64,000 nucleotides of DNA from Eutreptiella sp. 'Long Island Sound 2002' (taxonomy: Eukaryota; Euglenozoa; Euglenophyceae; Eutreptiales; Eutreptiaceae). This document shows, piece by piece, positions 22,708-30,454 of this stretch (positions are counted from its first letter, which is position 1; each line of letters opens with the position of its first letter). The position numbers were made by a program, and so were the translations under genes. The DNA is taken from positions 69,904,719 to 69,968,718 of the forward strand of contig OZ038379.1 in NCBI GenBank assembly GCA_964036045.1. Reading direction: 5' to 3'. The notes below the pieces were generated by a model. It had not been told where the DNA came from. It saw only the letters and a program-made list of their open reading frames with translations, and made no database searches.

Positions 22708-23533
22708 CTTCGCCGGGTGTGCCGCTGTATTGGTCGCTGGCTCTGCCGCCTGGTGCAACGCTGGTTATCACGCAGTTTGGAGGACCGTTGTCAGGCTGAA
22801 GGTGAGCAACAGAACGGTCAAGAAAAAGTGGTCAACAACCTGGAAGTTATATCACGTACAAGTACACGCCAGAGTACGAGTACACCTTGAAGGACAAGGT
22901 CGCCTTGAAGTCTATGTCTATACAGCTGGTTGCTTAATTTTGCTAATTTTTTTGTTTTGGGGTAGCAGTTTTTATAGTATTTTGTTCCTTTGCGCAGCTT
23001 GTAAAGTAGAAGTGTCCTGACATTGCCGGGCAGCATGGCGTATATTGTTATATATTCCATGTAGCAGCTTCGTTCATATGGGATGACAGGGGTCTAAAAT
23101 CCCCTGTGAACTGTGTGTGCACACAACACATTTCAGTTGTTTTGCTTTGTGCTGTCGTTGGACAGACAGGCAGGACTTGCATTTGTTGTTTTTTCTGCAT
23201 CAATTTGTGAAACCTTGCAGGGTTTTAAACTGTTTTGCAGTTTGGAACCTGGTAACAAGGTTTTGTCTTTTTATGTTGGTGAGGCCCTGAAACTTTCATT
23301 GTCGGGTTGCACACCCTAGGCACTAGACAGTGAAATATTTCATATATATTGGGCAGGTTTGAACACCCTAGGAAGGGGGTGACCCGGAATAGAGTAGTTA
23401 ATAATACGCACTGCCGTTCAGCACTGTGTGTAATTGTTGATAGAAAAATGAGTGAAAAATCCTGTTCTATATTGAGATTTTTCGGCTAACACAATCCACT
23501 TCCTGAGTCGTGGCTTGCAGCCCAGGAAGGGTG
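22708..23533 (+). other. Element T 3' non-coding interior
   Basis: No long frame on either strand matches a known family. Just before the 3' LTR the sequence AGGAAGGGTG (23524-23533) could serve as a short polypurine primer. Two similar CACCCTAGG words occur near 23310 and 23370. Confidence 0.5.
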
Positions 23534-23900
23534 TGTAATAAAACAGGGCATTTCATGCTATTTTAACTCATTTTTATACATGATGCCCATTCTTTACATT
23601 GCTTTTCATTTGTTTCCTTATAGCAGATTAAGCCAGGGTTCAGAATTCTGTTCCCGGCATGGGTCGCATTTGCTTATTGCTCACGTAATACAGAATAGGT
23701 GAAGCAATTGATTTCCTTCGTTTTGTATAATCAATTTTACATGTCTATTCATTATTTCTTTAGGCATGTATCAATGTAACTTTTAAATCACTTAGTTCGT
23801 GATTTCGAGATTTTGGACTTCGTGCCGTGCATACCAGATGAAGGGATCTGAAGAGTGAAACCAAAGATTTTGCGAGAGCATTTTCAACGGTCTCATTACA
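23534..23900 (+). repeat. 3' LTR of Element T
   Basis: 367 bp, beginning TGTAATAAAACAGGGC and ending CTCATTACA, followed by the CCCGA duplication. It aligns with 20997-21364 over the full length with scattered substitutions and one single-base indel near the end. Confidence 0.82.
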
Positions 23901-23905
23901 CCCGA

Positions 23906-24811
23906 GGCGAGGGGTTGTAATTCCCCTAGCCTTTTCAGGCGTCCCGACATGTCCTCCACCAGGTGGAGGAGGCTGTCCACCACTCGCTGCTGCTTTTGCA
24001 GGGCCATCTCCAGCTTCTCCCGGTACTGGTCCTGCTCCGCTCGCAGCTCCGCCATGTCTCTCTCCACTGCCGACTGGTCATCCAGGATCCCAGCGATGTC
24101 CTCCTCTAGGCCGTCCTTCTGGTTGTCCAGGTGGTCGAGGTGCTGCACGATGGCGTCCATCCCCATCTTTGGGTACTTGCCGATGAGGAAGGATATGTGC
24201 TCGCAGTGGCACTCAACGTGTCTTCCACTTGATCCGGCGCATCCCACGGTTCCCGGCGCCTCGGACTCCTCCGCCATGGGTGTGTCGCCCATGTTGTTCC
24301 GCTTTGGCTCCATGTGCCGGGCCACCGGCGCCGTTCTCGCTCTGGCAGGCCTCTCCAACGCCTCGGCGTCATGCTCCAGGCTGGGTTCGGCAGCCGTTTG
24401 TGCCCTCGTGGGCGATCTGGCCATCTCCTCCGACTCCGAAGGGAGAGCTGTCCGATATCCATCGGAATGCCCCTCGGAATCTGCAGACGGCCACAGCCTG
24501 ACCGGGCTGGGATCCGTCTCTATCGCTCTGGCTTCCCCCGCGGGTTTCGGGGACCCGCGCTTCCGGTAACGCCGGGCCCTGCCGTTGCTGCCAGTCTCCT
24601 CCAACTCCTCCGCAGCGGAGCGGAGGTTGCAAGCCTTGCGGCATTGCCTTTCACACATGGAGGCCAGGTCCTTCAGGTCCAGCCCATGTCCTGCAAGGGC
24701 TCTCCGTTCTGAGCATCTTCGCTCTTCTCGGGATTCCCAGTCCGGCGTCGACTCCACGGACTCCACGATCTGCACCCGGGGCGTCCTTTGGCAGGGCTCA
24801 TGAGGGCCCAA
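23906..24811 (-). pseudogene. Element 1 gag N-terminus with coiled coil
   Basis: The minus frame from ATG 24811 gives 302 codons before the Element T insertion. It is rich in Arg/Glu/Ser, then has HISFLIGKYPKMGMDAIVQHL and a long Leu-heptad helix (DMAELRAEQDQYREKLEMAL), a likely coiled coil for Gag assembly. An alternative upstream frame (24673-24903) starts in the LTR with MVEGVQQGPVLV, as in element A, and crosses the primer-binding site. One frame change would join it to this protein. Confidence 0.65.
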
Positions 24812-24842
24812 GTCCCTGGTGCGGCGGTAGGGGGCAGGTACA

Positions 24843-24854
24843 CCTCTGCTACCT
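24843..24854 (-). other. Primer-binding site of Element 1
   Basis: The minus strand reads AGGTAGCAGAGG directly after the LTR, one mismatch from the TGGTAGCAGAGG of element A and Element 2. It is complementary to an initiator tRNA-Met 3' end. Confidence 0.7.
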
Positions 24855-25211
24855 TAAAGAAGGTCTCTACCAGGACCGGCCCCTGCTGTACCCCTTCCAC
24901 CATTTCCTGTCACTCCTATGGTCTTGCTTCTCACCTGGTTCTGCCCTATCCTACCCTATCCTGCACAACTTCCCACAAAAAATAGTAAAATATGGCTCCT
25001 TCACACAAACCGTGATCCCTTGCAATAACCAACTCCCAAGTACAATAGCTCCAATCCAAATCCACACTGAGGGCTTCCAAGGGTTTTTGAGGTCCCGCGT
25101 TGACACACAACAACTCCTTTCAACACGCCGATCTTCTCACGGTGCACACGGAGACACGGGCGTTGGGCATGTACATAGAATTGCACCAATAGCATAATGG
25201 AAAAAGAAGCC
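24855..25211 (-). repeat. 5' LTR of Element 1, left fragment
   Basis: The first 357 bp (plus-strand view) of the third 2.4-kb LTR copy. It breaks off at AAGCC (25207-25211), the target duplication of Element 2, and resumes at 35980. Confidence 0.85.
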
Positions 25212-25743
25212 TGTAAGTGCGGCTAGCCCCATCTGCTCAGATTTTCAGACATTCTGCTCAGATTGGCTACATTTTGGTCATTTTCTTTGCTTCGGCGGAA
25301 TTGCCGCCTCGCAGCTCAGTCACAGGATATTTCCTATATATTTCTGATATGCCGGATTTGATTCCGCGGTCCATTTCCCGTAAATCCGCCGCGTTCCGCT
25401 ATTTTAGCTGGAATCGCCATTTGCCGCTGACGCGCGCTCGCGGGCCAGATCGGCCAAACATTTTTACATAAATGGATTATTTAAATTCTTTCAGACAGTT
25501 TTGGACACTCAGATGTATTTAGAATAATTCCCCTCAATTTTCTTCATAGACTGGGATTTTCTGCCGGACCACAATCAGCATGGACCTTGCTTCTGTTGTC
25601 GCTGCTCTCGCCTCCGTTGGTGTCCGTGTCTCTGGTTCTACCCCCAATAACAACATCCAGGGAGACTCCTCGCGTGCCTGCCCCACTGGTCTTGCCGGCC
25701 CCGAGCCCTCCGGCACCCACAATGACCCAGGGCAGCACTTTCA
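25212..25743 (+). repeat. 5' LTR of Element 2
   Basis: 532 bp. A TATA-like CTATATATTT lies near 25333-25342. The gag ATG is at 25580, inside the LTR and downstream of that signal, so a transcript starting shortly after it would include the ATG. Confidence 0.92.
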
Positions 25744-28615
25744 TGGTAGCAGAGGCTACCTGAATGTTGTTCCTTTGGTGTCCCAACCACAGCTGGCCCC
25801 TCAGTATGGCCCCGTAGACTCCGCCACCTCCGGAGACGTAACGATCACGCTCCCGTGGTGCTGTGCGAACGAGGCCTTGAGAGGAATGCCTTGCGCAAGC
25901 CCAAATTGCCCAAGAAGGACACAAATCAGCAGCTGTGGAGGCCCAGATTACAATCAAGATCCCAGTCGAAATTGGCCATCAAGCAGCTGGAATCTCCCAG
26001 CCTACGCTAATGGCAACGCTCCGGTGGACCTTACGGAGCTGGGAGGTACCCACATCCCTTACCAATGTCCCACATTCGAGACCATCGAAGCCGACATTGA
26101 CGACATTGAGATGGGTGGTCCAGGTGAGGTACCTGACTACAATCGACCAGCCTCATGGGCACAATTGGACAACCATTTGTCTTCAGAAGTGACCCGTAAC
26201 CTTGAGGCGCTTGAGGCCCTTTGTCTATTAGCCACGTCTAAGCTGATAGGACAAGAAAGAATCGCCTCTGATTTTTTATTCGAATATTTTTTCCTCCTTC
26301 AAGAAGAAATTAAGACCAGGATGTGGTGGTGTTCTCAAGAAGATGAATCTTTTGCCATTTTTGTGCAGATCTGGGAGGCAAGCCCCTTCCCGAAGGAGAA
26401 GACCAAGGCACCTGTTGCCGGGCCCTCCGCCCCTCATCCCTCTGTTTCCATCCGCGACGATCTAGCCGCCGCGGTTGAGGAAGGAATTTTAGAGGCAGCT
26501 AGGCAGGCAAGCCTGGAAATTAGGACTGAAGGAGCTCCCCAAGTGGACTCCTGGCTGCGAACCACTGAGATTAGCGGTCCGACAGCCTGCTCAGGCCCTT
26601 CAGGACACGGTATGTACTGTCCTGCCGACTGCTCTTGCAGATTACAGCGAGACTCTGAGCTCCAATTCCTCAAAGATCAAATGCAACTCATCATTCAGAC
26701 GCTGGGAATTAAAGATCTTTTCAAGACCCACATGCGATCTGAGGGCGCATCATCGGTGGAACAAACAACAGAACCGTCGGAGGAGGCGACAGAAATTTTT
26801 TCGATTGCTCCTTCGGTGGACTTTAAGACCACCGACGCAAGGATCAGCAGGACTAAGCTAAAGGAAAGGGTTACAATCTCTCGATCTCAGAGTAGATCGG
26901 TGAAGGCTAGGAATGAGGCTCAAAATGCCAAACGAACTGCCTCCCGTACTACCCTTCCTGCTGTTGATTCCAATGCAATTGCCCAGATGTTGCTCGCCCA
27001 GACCCTCGCCAGAGCTGGTGTGGCTAATGATGCCGCCAAGGTGTCTGCCATTACGGCCGGTGTTGGGCTGGATTCACTTCTAAATCCTACTTCATTGCGA
27101 CTTCGTCAGGTTGCCAACCAACCAAAGTATAATGGGAACCCCAGACGTTGGCCTCAGTTCCAACGGGAATTTAAACTGTGGGTTAAGACTCAAAAACTCC
27201 AGGATGATCAGTTCCTGATGGCGCTCTTGGACTGCCTTGAGGGAGCGCCGGCCAATACTTGGCTCAGGACCTGGAGTGATCGTGAGGATTCAAGTTCCCC
27301 CCTTACCTTTGATGAGGTGTGGGAACAGTTGGAGGTACGTGGATCCCGGCTGCCTGAGGACCATTACCACCAGATGTTGAAGAATTTTCCTTCATTCTCT
27401 CGATTAATCTTGCACGAAGTGCAGGACAAGAGACAGCGCTTCTGGAATCTCGTAGAAGAATCTGAACATTCAGGCGAAAAATTTTCCAGTGCCGAGTTGA
27501 AAAATCTGATTTTTGACAAGATCCCCTCAGAAACCGCCGCCACCCTTCGGAATAGACAGTCCGAAGAAAAGGTCAAGACCTGGTGGGCGGAAGTCGATGG
27601 CTTTGACGCCTCGGCCAACCGGTTTACAGTCAGGGAGGCACTTCAAAAGTGCTCCCCCACGTCGTTTACCAAGGTGAAATTCACTGAAAACACGTGGAAA
27701 ATCAAGTTTAATGAACACGAGGATCGGGACTTGTTTGTCCAAGTCCTCAATAGGGGAGTAAGTTTCCACGGCCATCGCCTGAAGGCCAGGAACTGGGTGT
27801 TTTCGTTTACCCCGCAGGAACTGTGGGAAGAGGTTGAGAGGCTCGCTGACGCCGCCAATCAAAATTTCCATGAGGGTCTTGGGGGAAACAAGAATACCCA
27901 GCAAAACACCCAAAATGGGGCCAAAAAGGGCAACAAAAAGGTGAATGACACCCGGAATGTTCAGGATCATTGTAGCATCTGTCTTCTTTTAGGTTCTACG
28001 AACCGAGCTAAGACGCATTCCACTGCTAATCACCGATGGTCTGCTTACGATCACAAGGTGATTGGTGAAAATGTCAGTAATTCGCAGAATTCAGACAGGA
28101 ATGACAGACAGGTGCATGGTGCCAAGGGGGGAAAGGGTAATCCGACTCCCTCCGGTGGGAACAAAAATACCGGAGGCCCTGGCGGGTCCCAAGGCAAAGG
28201 GAATCGGACTCCATCCGGCTCCGGTGGACAGCCAAACGGCCAGACAAGTCCCAATGTCAACGCCGGAGGCGGAAATCGAAATCCAGGCCAAACCCCTCAA
28301 TCCGGTACAAACAAAGGAAATGCTCCAGGATCACAAGGTAAAGGTAAGGGAAATCCTTCAGGAACCCCTTTCTCTGGTAAGGGCAGAGGGCGTGGCGACG
28401 GTGGTGGTCCATCATCCGGCGGCCGTGGCCGTGGACGAGGAAAGGGCAATCATCGTGTGGATCAGGTCTCAGGTGCAGATCAGGTGTCTGATGCGGATCG
28501 AGATTATGTCGAAAATGCTCTGAATCCAGCGGATGATCCGTTCCAAGATGAGTGGATCGATGAATCAGGCTGTGTTCACAATGTTAACGCAGCCGCTGGA
28601 GGTCAGAACGCCTAG
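25580..28615 (+). CDS. gag: Element 2 Gag polyprotein
   Basis: 1011 codons from an ATG inside the 5' LTR. The first 54-55 residues are LTR-encoded and the next (HGSRGY) span the primer-binding site. The capsid-like part is near residues 510-680, starting at QPKYNGNPRRWPQFQREFKLW, with ANTWLRTW as in retrotransposon capsids. The C-terminus has CSIC plus two later His, possibly a degenerate knuckle, and a long Gly/Asn/Lys/Arg-rich RNA-binding tail (GRGRGRGKGN). It ends at UAG followed by GGG AGC, and the pol frame continues in phase. If the LTR ATG is not used, the next in-frame Met is near residue 103. Confidence 0.85.
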   Translation: MDLASVVAALASVGVRVSGSTPNNNIQGDSSRACPTGLAGPEPSGTHNDPGQHFHGSRGYLNVVPLVSQPQLAPQYGPVDSATSGDVTITLPWCCANEALRGMPCASPNCPRRTQISSCGGPDYNQDPSRNWPSSSWNLPAYANGNAPVDLTELGGTHIPYQCPTFETIEADIDDIEMGGPGEVPDYNRPASWAQLDNHLSSEVTRNLEALEALCLLATSKLIGQERIASDFLFEYFFLLQEEIKTRMWWCSQEDESFAIFVQIWEASPFPKEKTKAPVAGPSAPHPSVSIRDDLAAAVEEGILEAARQASLEIRTEGAPQVDSWLRTTEISGPTACSGPSGHGMYCPADCSCRLQRDSELQFLKDQMQLIIQTLGIKDLFKTHMRSEGASSVEQTTEPSEEATEIFSIAPSVDFKTTDARISRTKLKERVTISRSQSRSVKARNEAQNAKRTASRTTLPAVDSNAIAQMLLAQTLARAGVANDAAKVSAITAGVGLDSLLNPTSLRLRQVANQPKYNGNPRRWPQFQREFKLWVKTQKLQDDQFLMALLDCLEGAPANTWLRTWSDREDSSSPLTFDEVWEQLEVRGSRLPEDHYHQMLKNFPSFSRLILHEVQDKRQRFWNLVEESEHSGEKFSSAELKNLIFDKIPSETAATLRNRQSEEKVKTWWAEVDGFDASANRFTVREALQKCSPTSFTKVKFTENTWKIKFNEHEDRDLFVQVLNRGVSFHGHRLKARNWVFSFTPQELWEEVERLADAANQNFHEGLGGNKNTQQNTQNGAKKGNKKVNDTRNVQDHCSICLLLGSTNRAKTHSTANHRWSAYDHKVIGENVSNSQNSDRNDRQVHGAKGGKGNPTPSGGNKNTGGPGGSQGKGNRTPSGSGGQPNGQTSPNVNAGGGNRNPGQTPQSGTNKGNAPGSQGKGKGNPSGTPFSGKGRGRGDGGGPSSGGRGRGRGKGNHRVDQVSGADQVSDADRDYVENALNPADDPFQDEWIDESGCVHNVNAAAGGQNA
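25744..25755 (+). other. Primer-binding site of Element 2
   Basis: TGGTAGCAGAGG starts at the first base after the LTR and is complementary to the initiator tRNA-Met 3' end (CCTCTGCTACCA). It is also translated as part of the gag frame. Confidence 0.85.
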
Positions 28616-29575
28616 GGGAGCCACGAAAATCGCCCCTCCCCAGGCGATTTCAGGCATGATCCCCAAATTCCTGATCGACCATTACTTGATGTAGGGTCGC
28701 TTGTCTCCTCTCCCCTGGATCCGGCAGCGGATCCTTCTGTTGTAGTGGACGAGGTTGGTGTACAGTCCAAGCACAGGGCCCGTCAGTTTGTCACAAAGCT
28801 GTGGGTCTCTGATTGCAAGGGAAATTTCCACCTCGCCACTTGTTTGTGTGACAATGGATCAGAGGTAAATCTGCAATCCAATGCATTCTTACCCGACGAC
28901 TGCGTGTTTGAATCGCCTCATCCTGTTACCCTCGAGGGAGTTTCTGGACATTCTCTCGCAGGTGGGCAACGCGGTTGTTATATATCCACCCATTTGGTCG
29001 CTCAAGACCTTTGGGAAGAGCAAAATGTGGAAGAAGTTGTCCTTAAGGATGACTACTTCTATCGTGCTGACATAAAGTATGACCTTTATTTGGGCCATCC
29101 TTGGCTTCGCAAGAACAGGGTAGCGCCCGTAGGTCATCGTCGTTGTTTTTTGCTGGAGTCAGGTCCCTTGGAGCGTCCTGAATTTCGTTTTTTGCACGCA
29201 GGGTTTAAAAGTGCAGAAGAATTTTTGAAGCAAAAGGTGACACCAAAATTTGGTGAAGATGTCACCATTGCAGAGGTGAATGGGAGTGCCGATTACTCCC
29301 AAGAGTTAGAATGTCTTCGTAGGGACTCCCAGCCACGACGCCCTTCACGCTGGCACTCTTCATCCTACAGAGTTGTCGACAAATGGCGCGATGCAATTTG
29401 TGAATACTTTCATGAACATCATTCCTTTTGGCCACAGTATGATGCCTTTGCTAACTGTATGAACAAGCGCTTTGATAAGCACTTTAGCGACGCTTGGACC
29501 CACAAATGGGACAAGAAGTTGTGGATTAATCCTCCGTTTCACTTAATCCAGCAGGTCATCCACAAAATCAAATAA
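28616..29575 (+). CDS. Element 2 protease and methyltransferase-like domain
   Basis: The gag frame continues without interruption after UAG 28613-28615; the first ATG-type start used by gene finders (28745) is internal to it. The retropepsin reads CDNGSEVNL (D-N-G instead of the usual D-T/S-G) and DLYLGHPWL. From about residue 205 of the 28745 frame comes YDAFANCMN..., then LWINPPFHLI (NPPF at 29528-29539), ending HKIK before UAA 29573-29575. NPPF resembles motif IV (D/N/S-PP-Y/F) of N6-adenine methyltransferases, and the whole block resembles the C-terminal domain of DIRS-type elements. The methyltransferase reading is an inference; catalytic activity is unproven. Confidence 0.75.
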   Translation, partial: GSHENRPSPGDFRHDPQIPDRPLLDVGSLVSSPLDPAADPSVVVDEVGVQSKHRARQFVTKLWVSDCKGNFHLATCLCDNGSEVNLQSNAFLPDDCVFESPHPVTLEGVSGHSLAGGQRGCYISTHLVAQDLWEEQNVEEVVLKDDYFYRADIKYDLYLGHPWLRKNRVAPVGHRRCFLLESGPLERPEFRFLHAGFKSAEEFLKQKVTPKFGEDVTIAEVNGSADYSQELECLRRDSQPRRPSRWHSSSYRVVDKWRDAICEYFHEHHSFWPQYDAFANCMNKRFDKHFSDAWTHKWDKKLWINPPFHLIQQVIHKIK

Positions 29576-30454
29576 GATAAAACCCAGGCAATTTTGGTTG
29601 TGCCCTTGTGGGACGACAACCCTTGGTTTCAGGAATTACAGGACATTTGTGTTGATTACATCGAACTTCCCAGGAAGATTAAGCTGTATGCCAGGGACGA
29701 CACAGGTCCCCTGCCACAGCGGTCCTGGAGTTCGCTTGCATTCCTGGTGGATGGAAAGCTTTCTGACTCTAATTCTGCCGATTCTAGTACAGATTCCTGT
29801 GTTGGGTCTGAATCTGAGGTTGAGCGTGGTACTGATGATGAATCTAGTTTTTTTGATTTTTGTCCGTCAGATACCCAAGGTGATTCAACGTCCAATGGAT
29901 CCGCCTCGTCTCCCTCTTCCCCAATACGGTCGACATCGAAAAGAATCTTCAGTGCACGGGCGAGGAAAAATCTCCAATCGCGCCGCAAATTCAGAGTTTT
30001 TTATGAAAAACCCCCTGTGGAAGCTTTCATGGATCCTTTCGAGGAGCTGGATCACGAAGAGAATCTCTGGGATTTCCACACACGACCCACCTATCTTCAA
30101 GAGGCAGTTGATACGGACCTGTTTAGGGACATCCGTAAGAAGATTCTTCCTGCCAAAGCCGAAGAAGTGGCCAAAGTTTTTTCGACAGTAATTCCTGGCG
30201 ATCAGGTGGACACTGAATTGTGTTCCAAGTCAAGAGAAAAGATTTTTGAGGAACGGAAGGACACAACCCTTTCAGGGAAGTTGATCAAAGACCCCCCTGT
30301 CCGTGGACAGTTCGGTGAAGCCTTCATCGAGCTTCGTGAAGGGTACAAGGCAAAAAAAAGCGCCCTTATGAAAATCATGGACACAAACATGAGATTCTCA
30401 GAAAAATCATCGAGAGAAATCTCAGGGAATTTGGTTGGCTTGAGGGTTGTATGA
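29576..30454 (+). CDS. Element 2 pol linker and RT N-terminus (same frame, after UAA)
   Basis: The frame continues in phase after UAA with DKTQAILVVPLWDD, which completes the methyltransferase-like block. It then runs through an acidic Ser-rich linker to RGQFGEAFIELREGYKAKK. Here the family pattern shifts to the -1 frame at the A8 run 30352-30359. The remaining codons to TGA 30452-30454 are off-pattern. That TGA overlaps the ATG of the next ORF (ATGA, 30451-30454). The linker shares AFLVDG with Element 1. Confidence 0.7.
   Translation, partial: DKTQAILVVPLWDDNPWFQELQDICVDYIELPRKIKLYARDDTGPLPQRSWSSLAFLVDGKLSDSNSADSSTDSCVGSESEVERGTDDESSFFDFCPSDTQGDSTSNGSASSPSSPIRSTSKRIFSARARKNLQSRRKFRVFYEKPPVEAFMDPFEELDHEENLWDFHTRPTYLQEAVDTDLFRDIRKKILPAKAEEVAKVFSTVIPGDQVDTELCSKSREKIFEERKDTTLSGKLIKDPPVRGQFGEAFIELREGYKAKKSALMKIMDTNMRFSEKSSREISGNLVGLRVV
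30352..30359 (+). promoter_or_regulatory. A8 run forming an A_AAA_AAA slip site in pol
   Basis: In the upstream frame the codons are GCA AAA AAA AGC. A -1 slip on AAA AAA moves exactly into the frame of 30451-33798, whose upstream part then reads on-pattern RT sequence (ILRKIIERNLREFGWLEG). It could be programmed frameshifting, a copying slip in this copy, or a sequencing error in a homopolymer. Its position inside the RT N-terminus is unusual for a programmed site. Confidence 0.5.

Larger units (their letters stand above)
20997..23900 (+). mobile_element. Element T: small LTR element without recognisable pol
   Basis: Direct repeats of 368 and 367 bp, both beginning TGTAA and ending ACA, bound a 2.2-kb interior, and CCCGA is duplicated at 20992-20996 and 23901-23905. 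These are the marks of an LTR retrotransposon. The interior has one ORF (broken by one TGA) and no RT, protease or integrase. It must therefore move in trans if it is a retroelement. The LTRs differ at more than ten visible sites, so the insertion is older than Element 2. It sits in Element 1 gag in the opposite orientation. Confidence 0.82.

Noticed and set aside
28613-29575. UAG and UAA reassigned to glutamine
   Set aside because: Over 2000 codons of Element 2 gag and pol use CAA and CAG with only two UAR codons, and UAA or UAG appear as plausible natural ends elsewhere. Readthrough and mutation explain the cases better, though a tRNA search would settle it.
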